A stretch of 44,976 nucleotides of DNA, taken from assembly GCA_006226755.1 (NCBI GenBank), contig SBGE01000197.1, forward strand, positions 1 to 44,976. The letters are read 5' to 3'. This document shows positions 1 through 9,149 of this stretch, one piece after another. Made by a program: the position numbers and the translations under genes. The stretch comes from Deltaproteobacteria bacterium. Lineage in GTDB: Bacteria > Bdellovibrionota > Bacteriovoracia > Bacteriovoracales > Bacteriovoracaceae. The notes below the pieces were generated by a model. The model ran no database searches, was not told where the DNA came from, and saw only the letters and a program-made list of their open reading frames with translations. Within the stretch, counting starts at the first letter, position 1, and the number at the start of each line of letters is the position of its first letter.

Positions 1-204
1 GCTGAGGTTGGATTTCCTCTGCTTCGCTTTTATGCTGGTCTCAATGCAGGATACTTAAGCTATGGCGGAAAGATCAGGCTGTGGCCAGTGTCTCTAACTG
101 CGGGGTTCTACGGAGTAGAAGTTGGAAGCCGTTATAAAGATCAAAAATCTTCTAGAGCCATCTTCATGATTGAGCTTTTCGATATTGATGTAGACATGTT
201 TTGA
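1..204 (+). CDS. C-terminal end of a probable outer-membrane protein (partial)
   Basis: The frame is open from the first base and stops with TGA at 202-204, so only the last 67 residues of a longer gene are visible. The tail alternates polar and hydrophobic residues (LTAGFYGVEVGSRY, then AIFMIELFDIDVDMF) and ends in phenylalanine. That pattern suits the last strands of a beta-barrel whose C-terminal aromatic residue is read by the BAM complex. The family cannot be named from this piece. The next gene begins 182 bases later on the same strand. I saw no convincing terminator or promoter in that gap. Confidence 0.5.
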   Translation, partial: AEVGFPLLRFYAGLNAGYLSYGGKIRLWPVSLTAGFYGVEVGSRYKDQKSSRAIFMIELFDIDVDMF

Positions 205-386
205 TGAAAACCGACCGAAATAGTCGCTTACCTTTTAAATTTCTATACATTACATGATTCCTTTCTTAAAATTTAAGAGTAGTACCCAATGTATTTGAGC
301 ATTGTGGTCAAGAATATCAAGGATGACATTCTTGTTTAAATCTCTGAATGTTCTGTTTACCAACCCTTTAACCCCTTCATGTCTAC

Positions 387-1751
387 ATGTATAGGAAACC
401 ATTGCAGTCACAGATGCTGCAACCGGAGGTTATTTTGGATAAAGCCTTTGTTCTCGACACCAACGTAATTCTTTTTGATCCAATGGCCATCTTCAAGTTT
501 GGCAAGAATGAAGTTTATCTTCCTCTTGTTGTTATTGAAGAAGTCGATCGGTTCAAAAAGGATCAGAACGAAAATGGTAGAAACGCCAGACACTTTTCAA
601 GAATCATTGATGATCTTAGACATCAAGGAAGTCTTAATGAAGGTGTGACTCTGGAAAATGGTGGGAAGCTGGTTGTTACTGTTGATCGAGAGGTCAAGGC
701 CAACAAGCATTTCGATTTAACGTTGGCTGATAATAAAATATTGGCCACAGCTCTTGCTCTGAAAGAGGATGGCAAAAATACACTTCTTGTCTCAAAAGAT
801 ATCAACTTGAGACTTAAGGCTGATGTTCTTCGATTGAATGCTGAAGACTATGGAAAGAAAGACATCTCCGTCGATGAACTTTACCAAGGTCACAGAGTTT
901 GGGAAGTGGGTTCAAGTGATCTGACAAGTTTTGAAAAAGATCGTTTTCTAGATCTTGACGATGCTGAACTTCACGGCATTTTTCCAAATGAGTATTTGAT
1001 TATTCAAGAGGAAGGAAACAATAGAAGAAGATCTCTTGGAAGATACTGTAAAAAGAAAAGAGGGATCGTTCCTCTCATCCCTATGAGAGAAGGTGTTTGG
1101 GGCATCTACCCAAAAAATATGGAGCAACAGTTTGCTTTGGATGCTCTTCTCAACGATGAAATCAGTTTGGTTTCACTTGTTGGTAAAGCTGGTACAGGTA
1201 AGACGCTTCTCGCGATTGCGGCTGGACTCGAGAAAACAGTCAATGAAGAGAAATTTTCAAGACTTCTCGTCTCTCGTCCAGTTCAACCGATGGGGAAAGA
1301 CCTTGGTTATCTTCCGGGGGACATTAACGACAAACTTGGACCTTGGATGCAACCAATCTTTGATAACATGGACTTTCTCTTTGGACAGCATCACCACAGA
1401 AATGAAAGTGGAAGCAGCTCATATGAAGACCTGATCAATCATGGACTCCTTCACGTTGAACCCTTGACCTACATCAGAGGTCGTTCAATTCCAGGACAGT
1501 ACTTGATTGTGGATGAAGCTCAGAACTTGTCTCCACACGAGGTAAAAACCATTATTACTCGTGCTGGTGAAGGAACAAAAATCGTACTAACAGGTGACTG
1601 TCATCAGATTGATAGTCCTTATCTGGATGAAGTGAACAACGGTTTGGCCTATTGTGTGGATCGCTTGAAAAGCGAAGATATAATCGGCCATACGACTTTG
1701 AAAGTAGGTGAGAGATCTCCACTTTCTGAAGCAGCATCCAAACTTCTATAA
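387..1751 (+). CDS. phoH: PIN domain plus PhoH-type ATPase
   Basis: This cytoplasmic protein joins an N-terminal PIN-type nuclease domain (about residues 17-150, with the acidic FVLDTNVILFDP motif) to a C-terminal PhoH P-loop ATPase domain. Walker A GKAGTGKT lies at about residues 266-273 and the Walker B segment YLIVDEAQNLSP near residue 375, followed by the LTGD sensor motif. The 454-residue length and domain order match the PhoH2/YlaK group, thought to be ATP-driven RNA helicase-ribonucleases; the exact substrate is not known. No Shine-Dalgarno sequence precedes the ATG at 387. An in-frame ATG at 414 (MLQPEVILDK) is also possible. A PilZ gene follows after two bases, so the two are probably co-transcribed. 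Confidence 0.9.
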   Translation: MYRKPLQSQMLQPEVILDKAFVLDTNVILFDPMAIFKFGKNEVYLPLVVIEEVDRFKKDQNENGRNARHFSRIIDDLRHQGSLNEGVTLENGGKLVVTVDREVKANKHFDLTLADNKILATALALKEDGKNTLLVSKDINLRLKADVLRLNAEDYGKKDISVDELYQGHRVWEVGSSDLTSFEKDRFLDLDDAELHGIFPNEYLIIQEEGNNRRRSLGRYCKKKRGIVPLIPMREGVWGIYPKNMEQQFALDALLNDEISLVSLVGKAGTGKTLLAIAAGLEKTVNEEKFSRLLVSRPVQPMGKDLGYLPGDINDKLGPWMQPIFDNMDFLFGQHHHRNESGSSSYEDLINHGLLHVEPLTYIRGRSIPGQYLIVDEAQNLSPHEVKTIITRAGEGTKIVLTGDCHQIDSPYLDEVNNGLAYCVDRLKSEDIIGHTTLKVGERSPLSEAASKLL

Positions 1752-1753
1752 TT

Positions 1754-2320
1754 ATGGGAAAGCGGCAGTTTCAAAGACGACATCTTCGAGCTCCGCTTTT
1801 TACGGAGTTTCTCTACGAGGACGATGGACACGTTCTCAAAGCAAGAATCAATAACATTTCAGAAGGGGGAGTATTACTTGAAGCTCTCCCTCATGTTCCT
1901 GAGATTAATCTCATGCCTTTGATGATTGAAGTTCCGAATTATCCAATTTTTGCCAACTACGGAAAAGATAAGCTTCTCACAATCAAGAGAGAAACTATTG
2001 AGAGTGAAATTTTAAGAGTCAGGGCCAAGATGGTGAGAAGTTTTGAGGCCCAAAGTGCTGTTGATTTGATCTTTGTTCCAAAGATTGGGTGTGAGTTTGT
2101 CACACCCTCTTTGGAATTTACAGAAGCCATCAAATTCTATGTTTCAACCTTTTCAAAGAATATGATTTATCTGCTGAACCTTTTTGAATCATCCTCTACC
2201 AAGCATCAGGTCGATGTCATTCGGCACGTCGCTGATTTCTTAGGTTATCGCAAGGATGAAAAAATATCATTGCTCCGTCAGAAGGTTCTTCACGATTATC
2301 AATCGCTTGAATCTATCTGA
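1754..2320 (+). CDS. PilZ-domain protein, probable c-di-GMP receptor
   Basis: This 188-residue soluble protein starts with a PilZ domain. It has both c-di-GMP-binding signatures: R8xxxR12 in QRRHLRAP and NxSxxG at residues 34-39 (NISEGG). Such proteins sense cyclic di-GMP and change motility, surface polysaccharide or predation behaviour through partner proteins. The C-terminal half (from about residue 110) is predicted helical and matches no domain I recognise. The gene begins two bases after the phoH stop, so it is probably translated from the same mRNA. Its last 8 bases overlap the stop region of the convergent gene at 2313-2696. Confidence 0.85.
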   Translation: MGKRQFQRRHLRAPLFTEFLYEDDGHVLKARINNISEGGVLLEALPHVPEINLMPLMIEVPNYPIFANYGKDKLLTIKRETIESEILRVRAKMVRSFEAQSAVDLIFVPKIGCEFVTPSLEFTEAIKFYVSTFSKNMIYLLNLFESSSTKHQVDVIRHVADFLGYRKDEKISLLRQKVLHDYQSLESI

Positions 2321-2696
2321 TCCCTTGAATTTTTTCTTCAAGGTTTTTCAACATCCCATTCAACATCAAAGTCACTTCTCCAGAGTAATGACTTAATCTT
2401 CCTGAGATTTCTTCGATAATCATTCGAGCTCTAAGGGCCAGGTCATCGTTATAAGACTCGGCTTCAAGTTCCATGACAATTTCTTTTGATTCGTTCATGA
2501 GATCGTGAAAACTCAGAACGTTGAGGTAATCGAGCAAGCTTTTCTCTTCTCTTTTCAAGTGAAGCGCCTGCTTCCATGCATCCATTGGGATGACATTTTC
2601 ATTGATGTTTTTCATTTTTTCCGCCAACTGCATTTTAAAAGTTTGGTGCCACATCCGCCAAGAAAAGCACCACTCTCTCATCTCGTTAAGACACAA
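2313..2696 (-). CDS. Hypothetical helical protein
   Basis: This 127-residue protein has no recognised family. It is rich in Glu, Lys and Leu, and has long amphipathic helices (LKREEKSLLDYLNVLSFHDLMNESKEIVMELEAE). It has no signal peptide and is probably cytoplasmic. The start is uncertain: ATGs lie at 2696, 2682 (MREWCFSW) and further in (MQLAEKMKN), and none has a strong ribosome binding site. Its 3' end overlaps the PilZ gene by 8 bases in convergent orientation. Clean coding content across the frame makes it likely to be real. Confidence 0.55.
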   Translation of the reverse strand: MCLNEMREWCFSWRMWHQTFKMQLAEKMKNINENVIPMDAWKQALHLKREEKSLLDYLNVLSFHDLMNESKEIVMELEAESYNDDLALRARMIIEEISGRLSHYSGEVTLMLNGMLKNLEEKIQGIR

Positions 2697-2809
2697 GTAT
2701 CTTGTGCAGCGGTGTTATCTCTTCCATGTCTCATTTTGCCAACTGAGTATGAAAAGCTTACAAACCGTTGATAGGATTTGTTTTTGTGTGACGCATCAAG
2801 ATGTCAGAA

Positions 2810-3454
2810 TCAGGATTCTGAAGAGGTGTTCACCTCTTGTTCGTGGTCTTTTTTCTCACGTTTTTTGACCCAAATTCCAAGGATGGCCAAAATAAAAACG
2901 GAGAAAATAATCACATTTCCCTTTTTTACGATGGCAATCATGGTCTCGCCAAAGGAATAGTATAGATAGAAATAGGTAGAAACTGAGATGACAGTTGCCA
3001 AGAAGTCCGCAAAAGCAAATTTTGGAAAGCTGGCCTTGGAGAGTCCTGAAGAAATAAAAAGCGCGTTTCTCACACCAAATGGAATAAATCTTCCAACGAT
3101 TAGAACACCAATTCCGTACTTATTAAAATAGTGTGAAACTTGATCAAGTCTTTCTTGGGTCACCATGCTTGCAAAGAACTTAATCTTGAAAAGCTGAGGA
3201 CCTAGATAACGTCCGAGTCCGTAAGCAATAAGATCAGAAAGATAAGCTCCGGCAAAGAGACCAGCATAAAGAGGGACGAGGTAATCAGGGTTTTTAGCAG
3301 CAAGAATGGCAGAAATAAAAATCATCAAATCTTCTGATACAGGAAGATTGAATCCTGCCAAAAGCAAAGCTCCACCAATAATAAACGGAGCCAATTGCAC
3401 ATTGGCCATGGCGTAGTCTTGAACCATTTGAATATATTCTGCAAAAAAATCCAC
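2810..3454 (-). CDS. DedA/SNARE-associated family inner-membrane protein
   Basis: This is a polytopic membrane protein of the DedA family, which in other bacteria supports membrane lipid flipping and proton-motive-force homeostasis. It contains the family landmarks: GFNLPVSEDLMIFISAILAA near the N-terminus, the GAYLSDLIAYGLGRYLG stretch, and GRFIPFGVRNALFISSGLS in the middle. These are followed by two hydrophobic segments and a charged KKREKKDHEQE tail. I place the start at GTG 3454, five bases after the binding site GAAGAGGG. The frame extends to an ATG at 3508, but that stretch contains the intrinsic terminator of the upstream peroxiredoxin gene. The protein is then 214 residues, normal for DedA. 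Confidence 0.88.
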   Translation of the reverse strand: MDFFAEYIQMVQDYAMANVQLAPFIIGGALLLAGFNLPVSEDLMIFISAILAAKNPDYLVPLYAGLFAGAYLSDLIAYGLGRYLGPQLFKIKFFASMVTQERLDQVSHYFNKYGIGVLIVGRFIPFGVRNALFISSGLSKASFPKFAFADFLATVISVSTYFYLYYSFGETMIAIVKKGNVIIFSVFILAILGIWVKKREKKDHEQEVNTSSES

Positions 3455-3467
3455 TAGACCCTCTTCA

Positions 3468-3499
3468 TAAAAAAAGCCGGTCACGCGAATGACCGGCTT
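3468..3499 (-). terminator. Intrinsic terminator of the peroxiredoxin gene
   Basis: On the minus strand AAGCCGGTCA and TGACCGGCTT form a perfect 10-bp stem around a TTCGCG loop, followed directly by a run of T. It lies 26 bases after the peroxiredoxin stop codon and just before the DedA ribosome binding site. Confidence 0.92.
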
Positions 3500-3525
3500 A
3501 TAAGTCAATTAAGATTTTAGATCAA

Positions 3526-4113
3526 TTATTTAACTTTTGAGAAGTACTCTTTTGAACCAACTGGATCTGGTTTCATTGTGTCGGCACCAGCTGTCCAACC
3601 TGCAGGACATACTTCTCCGTGAGTTGCTGTGTATTGGAAACCTTCTACAAGTCTCAATACTTCGTCTACGTTACGTCCAACTCCAAGGTTGTTAACAGAA
3701 GCGTGTTGAACAACGTTGTTGTTGTCGATGATGAAAGTTCCTCTGAAAGCAACTCCACCAGCATTCAATACACCGTAGTCAGTAGCAATTTTCTTGCTTA
3801 CGTCAGCTAGAAGAGGAATTCTAAGTTCTCCAAGCCCACCTTCTTGTCTTGATTGCTTTGTCCAAGCAAGGTGTGTGAATTGTGAATCGATTGAACAACC
3901 AATTACTTCACAACCAATTTTTTGGAATTTTTCTACAGCATCAGAAAAAGCTGTAATTTCAGTTGGACAAACAAATGTGAAATCTAGTGGATAAAAGAAA
4001 AGTACTTTCCACTTGTTGTCGAAATCATGAAGTTTTACTTCTTTGATTTGACCGTTAACTACTGCTTGAGCAGCGAAATCTGGAGCTGGGTTACCAATGA
4101 GTCTTGCAGTCAT
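3526..4113 (-). CDS. Typical 2-Cys peroxiredoxin (AhpC/Prx family)
   Basis: This 195-residue cytoplasmic enzyme reduces hydrogen peroxide and organic hydroperoxides. The peroxidatic cysteine is Cys49 in FTFVCPTE and the resolving cysteine is Cys169 in GEVCPAGW, the layout of dimeric AhpC/Prx1-type enzymes. The C-terminal tail ends KEYFSKVK, resembling the YF motif of overoxidation-sensitive peroxiredoxins; that is family knowledge. The start ATG is preceded by AGGAGA at a good distance. No dedicated reductase gene is nearby, so electrons must come from elsewhere. The gene appears to be a single unit ended by a strong terminator. It is divergent from clpP. Confidence 0.95.
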   Translation of the reverse strand: MTARLIGNPAPDFAAQAVVNGQIKEVKLHDFDNKWKVLFFYPLDFTFVCPTEITAFSDAVEKFQKIGCEVIGCSIDSQFTHLAWTKQSRQEGGLGELRIPLLADVSKKIATDYGVLNAGGVAFRGTFIIDNNNVVQHASVNNLGVGRNVDEVLRLVEGFQYTATHGEVCPAGWTAGADTMKPDPVGSKEYFSKVK

Positions 4114-4445
4114 AATAATCTCCTATAAATAACTGACCATGATGTATGGCTAAAAGGGTCAAAATTGAACCTATTTAAAAGTGGCTAAACGATAGGCGAA
4201 GAGCGGCTTCAATTCAAGACATATGGTGGCGAAATAATTAACTTGAGAAGAGTGATAAGGTACGTCGCCTCATTTTCACCGTATTTTACCTGAGCAGCGT
4301 GTAAACAGCTATAAATCGGCCCGTAGAGCCTTGCAAATACTGTGATTGATATTATTCTTTATTGTTAAAGATTCGGGCTTAACTACCCGAAAAGTATCAG
4401 TGAAATCAGAAATTTAAACGTTTCCAAATAAAAGGACCACACGCG
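4114..4445. other. Divergent intergenic region between prx and clpP
   Basis: This 332-base gap holds no open frame I would support. It contains candidate promoters for both flanking genes: TTGAAT-17-TATCGT toward prx on the minus strand, and TTGCAA-16-TATTCT toward clpP on the plus strand. It also has a short inverted repeat, TTCGGG/CCCGAA with an 8-nt loop (4372-4391). A tig (trigger factor) gene, the usual clpP neighbour, is not here. Confidence 0.5.
4331..4358 (+). promoter_or_regulatory. Candidate sigma-70 promoter for clpPX
   Basis: TTGCAA (4331-4336) and TATTCT (4353-4358) are separated by 16 bases, about 88 bases upstream of the clpP start. Four of six bases match consensus in each box, so this is only a moderate candidate. 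Confidence 0.4.
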
Positions 4446-5063
4446 ATGAAACATCCCCACGCTTACATTCCAAATCCAATTGTTATTGAGCAAACAGCGA
4501 GAGGTGAGAGACAGTACGACATTTATTCAAGGCTCTTGATTGATAGAATTGTCTTTCTTGGTACTCAGGTCAACGATACAGTCGCCAACCTTATTATCGC
4601 TCAGATGTTATTCCTCGAACAAAGTGATCCTGAAGCGCCTATTCACTTCTATATCAACAGCCCTGGTGGTTCCGTTTATGCCGGTCTAGGGATTTACGAT
4701 ATTATGCAACACATTTCATGTCCGGTTCATACTTATTGTGTAGGCCTTGCAGCTTCAATGGGATCGCTTCTTTTGACTGCTGGAGAGAAAGGATGCAGAC
4801 ATTCACTTCCACACTCTCGAATCATGATTCATCAGCCTCTGGGTGGAGCTCAAGGGCAGTGTAGTGATATTCAAATTCAGGCCGAAGAAATTCAGGACCT
4901 TAAAAATCAATTAAACGCAATTTATGTAAAACACTCTTCTGTCGGAATGACCCTTGAAAAGATCGAGAAAGAAACCGATAGGGATAATTATCTCTCTCCA
5001 ACTCAAGCAATCGAACTTGGTTTGATTGACGCAGTTATCGATAGAAGCGCAGAAAAGAAATAA
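4446..5063 (+). CDS. clpP: ATP-dependent Clp protease proteolytic subunit
   Basis: ClpP forms the two-ring proteolytic chamber that degrades proteins unfolded by ClpX or ClpA. The 205-residue length is normal. The serine-protease residues are visible: Ser104 in GLAASMGS, His129 in IMIHQPLGG, and the Asp in the TDRDNYLS segment near residue 178. [16 protein letters not shown] is the conserved oxyanion-hole and handle region. AAAGGA precedes the ATG. clpX follows after 24 bases and is almost certainly in the same operon. Confidence 0.97.
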   Translation: MKHPHAYIPNPIVIEQTARGERQYDIYSRLLIDRIVFLGTQVNDTVANLIIAQMLFLEQSDPEAPIHFYINSPGGSVYAGLGIYDIMQHISCPVHTYCVGLAASMGSLLLTAGEKGCRHSLPHSRIMIHQPLGGAQGQCSDIQIQAEEIQDLKNQLNAIYVKHSSVGMTLEKIEKETDRDNYLSPTQAIELGLIDAVIDRSAEKK

Positions 5064-5087
5064 TCTACACGAGTAAAAGGAAAGTGT

Positions 5088-6401
5088 ATGTCTGATAGAA
5101 AAGGAAGTTACAACTCAACACTCCATTGTAACTTTTGTGGAAAGTCTCAAAAAGAAGTTAAGAAGCTAATCGCTGGTCCAGGTGTTTATATCTGTGATGA
5201 GTGTATTGAGCTTTGTAATGACATCATTTTTGAAGACTCAATGAAAAGTAACACAAAAGCAGCATTGGACAATGTTCCTAAACCTCACGAAATCAAGGCT
5301 AACCTTGATCAGTATGTGATTGGACAAGAGCGTGCAAAGAAAATTATTTCTGTTGCTGTTCACAATCACTATAAGAGGATCTCTCATCAGAACAACATCA
5401 AAGGTCGAAAAGACGAAGTTGAGCTACAAAAGTCCAACATTCTTCTAGCTGGTCCAACAGGTTCTGGAAAAACGTTGATTGCACAATCTCTTGCAAGATT
5501 TTTGAATGTTCCTTTTGCCATCGCTGATGCCACTTCTCTTACTGAAGCTGGTTACGTTGGTGAAGACGTTGAAAATATCATTCTCAATCTTCTTCAAAAC
5601 TGTGATTACGATGTTGAAAGAGCAGAGAGAGGTATCGTTTATATTGATGAGATCGACAAGATTGCCAGAAAGAGTGAGAACCCATCTATCACCAGAGACG
5701 TATCAGGTGAAGGTGTTCAGCAGGCTCTCTTGAAACTTGTAGAGGGAACTGTTGCTTCTGTACCTCCTAAAGGTGGAAGAAAACATCCGCAACAAGAGTT
5801 CATTCAAGTTGATACCAAGAATATTCTTTTCATCGTTGCAGGAGCCTTCGTAGGTCTTGAAAAAATCATTGAAAAAAGAATGACTCAAAGACCGATGGGA
5901 CTTGTGAACACAAAGAAAGAAGAAGCGGTTCAGTCTCTTACTGAAAAACTCGGTGGAATTGAGGCCGAAGATTTAACAAAATTTGGATTGATCCCAGAAT
6001 TCATCGGGCGTCTTCCAGTAAACGCCATGTTGCAAGAACTTGATGAAGAAGCTCTGGTAAATATTCTTACTAAGCCTAAGAATGCCATCACTAAGCAATA
6101 TGCAAAATTGTTTGAATACGATGGGATTGAGCTAGATTTCGAAGAAGAGGCGCTTAATGAAGTGGCTAGAATCGCACTTGCCAAGAAGACCGGGGCAAGG
6201 GGACTTAGAGCAATTCTTGAGCAAGTCATGCTTGATGTGATGTATGAAATTCCGACAAACGAGAAAGTTTGCAAAGTTTTGATCACACATGACTCTATCC
6301 TTGGAAAAACTTCTCCACAATTGATTGAAGGGGAGCGAAAGCTGAATCCCCCATCAGATGGGGCTTCCAAAGGTTCTAAGACCATTGAAAGTGCCTCGTA
6401 A
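5088..6401 (+). CDS. clpX: Clp protease ATP-binding unfoldase ClpX
   Basis: ClpX is the hexameric AAA+ unfoldase that feeds tagged substrates to ClpP. The N-terminal zinc-binding domain has four cysteines (14, 17, 36, 39) in CNFCGK and CDECIELC. Walker A GPTGSGKT lies at residues 122-129 and Walker [10 protein letters not shown] near residue 187. RPMGL and the EFIGRLP motif (pore loop/sensor region) follow, and the C-terminal domain contains [13 protein letters not shown]. The length of 437 is normal. The start has the binding site AAAGGAAAG. A strong terminator 24 bases after the stop closes the clpPX unit. Confidence 0.97.
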   Translation: MSDRKGSYNSTLHCNFCGKSQKEVKKLIAGPGVYICDECIELCNDIIFEDSMKSNTKAALDNVPKPHEIKANLDQYVIGQERAKKIISVAVHNHYKRISHQNNIKGRKDEVELQKSNILLAGPTGSGKTLIAQSLARFLNVPFAIADATSLTEAGYVGEDVENIILNLLQNCDYDVERAERGIVYIDEIDKIARKSENPSITRDVSGEGVQQALLKLVEGTVASVPPKGGRKHPQQEFIQVDTKNILFIVAGAFVGLEKIIEKRMTQRPMGLVNTKKEEAVQSLTEKLGGIEAEDLTKFGLIPEFIGRLPVNAMLQELDEEALVNILTKPKNAITKQYAKLFEYDGIELDFEEEALNEVARIALAKKTGARGLRAILEQVMLDVMYEIPTNEKVCKVLITHDSILGKTSPQLIEGERKLNPPSDGASKGSKTIESAS

Positions 6402-6424
6402 GGTTGCCAAAATTTTCAACTTAC

Positions 6425-6453
6425 AAAAGCTGTCTTCGGACAGCTTTTTTTTT
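6425..6453 (+). terminator. Intrinsic terminator of clpPX
   Basis: AAAAGCTGTC and GACAGCTTTT pair around a TTCG tetraloop and run into nine T residues. This is a classic Rho-independent terminator. Confidence 0.96.
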
Positions 6454-6556
6454 GAGCTCAATGAAAACAGCCATTTAACAGCACTATTCGCTCTCTGACA
6501 CACTTAGTTCAAACAAATTTTTCCTTAGGAAATAAACGCCTAGTTATTTGTTTTTT

Positions 6557-6585
6557 TTGAGAAAAATCCAAAATCGTGGGACAAT
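6557..6585 (+). promoter_or_regulatory. Candidate sigma-70 promoter of lon
   Basis: TTGAGA (6557-6562) and GACAAT (6580-6585) are spaced by 17 bases, and lie after the clpX terminator. They sit about 70 bases upstream of the lon ATG at 6654. The boxes overlap the 5' part of the longest lon reading frame, which argues against translation starting there. Confidence 0.5.
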
Positions 6586-6653
6586 TTTATATAACAGTTG
6601 AAGGTTCAAGTAGTGGGCCTTTAACCGGTGTGATTGATAGTGCAGGAGGTACT

Positions 6654-9062
6654 ATGCCGGACAAGAAAGCAGAAGGAACCAAAAAGTTTCCCCTTCTACC
6701 CCTAAGAGATGTCATCATCTTTCCTCACATGGTTGTCCCTCTCTTTGTAGGTCGAGAGAAGTCAATTGCGGCTCTCGAAGAAGCATCAAAGAACGACAAC
6801 GAACTTTTCCTGGTAACTCAAAAGGACGCTTCTGTTCTCAATCCTGAGAGAGAAGACGTTTATGATGTTGGAACAGTCGTCAACATCATCCAAATGCTGA
6901 GACTACCAGACAACACGGTCAAAGTTTTGATCGAAGGCAAATATCGAGCCAGGCTAACTGATTTTCATGCCAATTCTCAGGGATACTGGGCCGATGTTGA
7001 AAAATGTGTATCTTCAGTAGACGATCAAGTCAAACTTGAAGCCACAATGAGATCAATCAAAAACGTATTTGAACAATACGTGAAACTCAATAAGAGAATT
7101 CCACCTGAGTTGTTGATGAGTATCTCTTCAATCACTGATCCATCGAGATTGGCTGATATCATTGTTGCTCACCTTTCGATGAAGATTCCTGAAAAGCAAG
7201 AAATCCTTGAAGCTGTTAGTGTAGAAGAAAGACTTCACAAGCTTCTTGAGAAAATGCAGGGTGAAATCGAAATCATCAATGTTGAAAGAAGAATCAGAAC
7301 TCGCGTTAAGTCCCAGATGGAAAGATCGCAGAAAGAGTACTATCTCAATGAGCAAATGAATGCCATTCAGAAAGAACTTGGACAAAAAGACGAGAAAACT
7401 GAAATTCAGGAAATGGAAGAGAAACTTGCGGCAAAAGAGATGCCTGAAGAAGCTCGTACAAAGACTGAAAAAGAAATCAAGAAACTCAAATCCATGTCTC
7501 CAATGTCAGCTGAGGCTGCCGTTGTCAGAAACTATATTGATTGGATGTTGAACCTACCTTGGTTTGAGTATACAGAAGACAATAACGACGTTGATCACGC
7601 CAGAGAAGTTCTAGATGATGAACACTATGGCATGCAAGAAGTTAAAGACAGAATTGTTGAATATCTTGCTGTTAGATCACTAGTCGGAAACGAAGGAAAA
7701 GGAACAATCCTTTGTCTTGCTGGTCCTCCAGGTGTTGGTAAAACCTCTATCGCTAGATCTCTTGCAACTTCGCTTGGAAGAAGCTTCCAGAGAATTTCTC
7801 TTGGTGGTGTAAGAGATGAATCTGAGATTAGAGGACATAGAAGAACTTATGTTGGTGCCATGCCAGGTAAGATCATCACAGCTGTAAAAAAAGCAGGAAC
7901 ATCAAATCCAGTTATTCTTTTGGATGAGATCGATAAAATGACTTCAGATATGAGAGGCGACCCAGCTTCTGCCATGCTTGAGGTCTTGGATCCTGAGCAA
8001 AACAAGAACTTTGGTGATCACTATATTGAAGTAGAGTACGATCTTTCAAAAGTTATGTTCATCATGACAGCAAATGATCTCTCAAGAATTCCAGGTCCAC
8101 TTAGAGACAGAATGGAAATCATCAATGTTCCTGGGTATACACCAAATGAAAAACTTCAAATTGGTAAGAAATATCTTTTGAAGAAAGCTGTGAAGCAAAA
8201 TGGACTTGATAACTACTCAGTCAATCTTACTGATAAAATCATGTTGGATATCATCAGAGGTTATACTAAAGAAAGTGGTGTGAGAGAGTTCGAAAGACTT
8301 TGTAACACTGTTTGTAGAAAGATTGCCACTGAAGTTGTTTCTAAGAAATACGAAGATGGAAAGAAGTTCAATGTGAACTCCAAGCAATTGGCCAAGTATC
8401 TTGGACCTAGAAAGTTCGAAAGTACAGACAGAGAGCAAGAGCCACAAGTTGGTCTTGTAAACGGTCTGGCCTGGACTTCTGTAGGTGGTGAGCTTCTCCA
8501 TATTGAAGTCGTAACTGTACCTGGAAAAGGTGGAATCCAAATCACCGGTAAACTTGGTGAAGTCATGACAGAATCAGCGAAAGCTGCCATGTCATACGTC
8601 AGATCAATCTCTGACAGACTTGGAATTTCTCCGGAGTGGTATGACAAGAATGATATTCATATCCATGCTCCAGAAGGTGCAACACCAAAAGATGGTCCTT
8701 CTGCCGGTATTACTATGACAACAGCACTAACTTCTGCCATTACTGGTATTAAAGTTAGACAAGATGTTGCCATGACAGGTGAGGTGACTATCAGAGGAAG
8801 AGTGCTTCCAATTGGTGGACTTAAAGAGAAAATGCTTGCCGCTAAACAAGCTGGAATCAATACTGTGATCATTCCTAAAAAGAATGAAAAAGATCTTCCG
8901 GAAATTCCAGAAGAGATCAAATCAGGAATTGAAGTCATTCCAGTTGAGCATGTAGAAGAAGTTCTTAAGATCGCTCTGGATCTTGAGCAACCAGAAAAAT
9001 TCATGCAAGTGGTCGGACTCAAAGTTATCGATTCAAATACTGCTATGGAAGTAGCAAACTAA
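6654..9062 (+). CDS. lon: ATP-dependent protease Lon
   Basis: Lon is a single-chain AAA+ protease that removes misfolded and regulatory proteins. The N-terminal substrate-binding domain begins FPLLPLRDVIIFPHMVVPL. Walker A GPPGVGKT is at about residues 357-364 and Walker B VILLDEIDKM near 424. The protease domain carries the catalytic Ser683 (KDGPSAG) and Lys724 (GGLKEK) dyad. The chosen ATG at 6654 follows AGGAGGT and gives 802 residues, normal for Lon. The frame extends 26 codons further upstream, but that stretch overlaps the candidate promoter. The clpP-clpX-lon order is common in proteobacteria, but the terminator makes lon a separate unit. Confidence 0.96.
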   Translation: MPDKKAEGTKKFPLLPLRDVIIFPHMVVPLFVGREKSIAALEEASKNDNELFLVTQKDASVLNPEREDVYDVGTVVNIIQMLRLPDNTVKVLIEGKYRARLTDFHANSQGYWADVEKCVSSVDDQVKLEATMRSIKNVFEQYVKLNKRIPPELLMSISSITDPSRLADIIVAHLSMKIPEKQEILEAVSVEERLHKLLEKMQGEIEIINVERRIRTRVKSQMERSQKEYYLNEQMNAIQKELGQKDEKTEIQEMEEKLAAKEMPEEARTKTEKEIKKLKSMSPMSAEAAVVRNYIDWMLNLPWFEYTEDNNDVDHAREVLDDEHYGMQEVKDRIVEYLAVRSLVGNEGKGTILCLAGPPGVGKTSIARSLATSLGRSFQRISLGGVRDESEIRGHRRTYVGAMPGKIITAVKKAGTSNPVILLDEIDKMTSDMRGDPASAMLEVLDPEQNKNFGDHYIEVEYDLSKVMFIMTANDLSRIPGPLRDRMEIINVPGYTPNEKLQIGKKYLLKKAVKQNGLDNYSVNLTDKIMLDIIRGYTKESGVREFERLCNTVCRKIATEVVSKKYEDGKKFNVNSKQLAKYLGPRKFESTDREQEPQVGLVNGLAWTSVGGELLHIEVVTVPGKGGIQITGKLGEVMTESAKAAMSYVRSISDRLGISPEWYDKNDIHIHAPEGATPKDGPSAGITMTTALTSAITGIKVRQDVAMTGEVTIRGRVLPIGGLKEKMLAAKQAGINTVIIPKKNEKDLPEIPEEIKSGIEVIPVEHVEEVLKIALDLEQPEKFMQVVGLKVIDSNTAMEVAN

Positions 9063-9106
9063 GTCGAAAGACTTTAGAATTGGCATAGAACATTATCAAT
9101 CACCGG

Positions 9107-9133
9107 AAGAGGAGGCTTAGGCCTCCTCTTTTG
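9107..9133 (+). terminator. Intrinsic terminator of lon
   Basis: AAGAGGAGGC and GCCTCCTCTT pair perfectly around TTAG, followed by TTTTG. It lies 44 bases after the lon stop. Confidence 0.9.
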
Positions 9134-9149
9134 TTATTAAGGACCTTCA

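Noticed and set aside
205-386. Gap between the partial membrane protein and phoH
   Set aside because: I looked for a promoter, terminator or small gene and found nothing I could support.
3455-3508. Eighteen-codon N-terminal extension of the DedA gene to ATG 3508
   Set aside because: It contains the intrinsic terminator hairpin of the upstream gene, and a good binding site precedes GTG 3454.
4372-4391. Short hairpin TTCGGG/CCCGAA upstream of clpP as a riboswitch or attenuator
   Set aside because: Only a 6-bp stem with an 8-base loop, no T run and no alternative pairing seen.
4367-4392. Sigma-28-like TAAAGATT followed by CCCGAAAA upstream of clpP
   Set aside because: Spacing is 12 rather than 11 and the -10 match is partial; the sigma-70-like pair nearby is at least as good.
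6576-6653. Twenty-six-codon extension of Lon
   Set aside because: It overlaps a promoter-like pair and lacks a binding site, while AGGAGGT precedes ATG 6654 and family alignment starts there.
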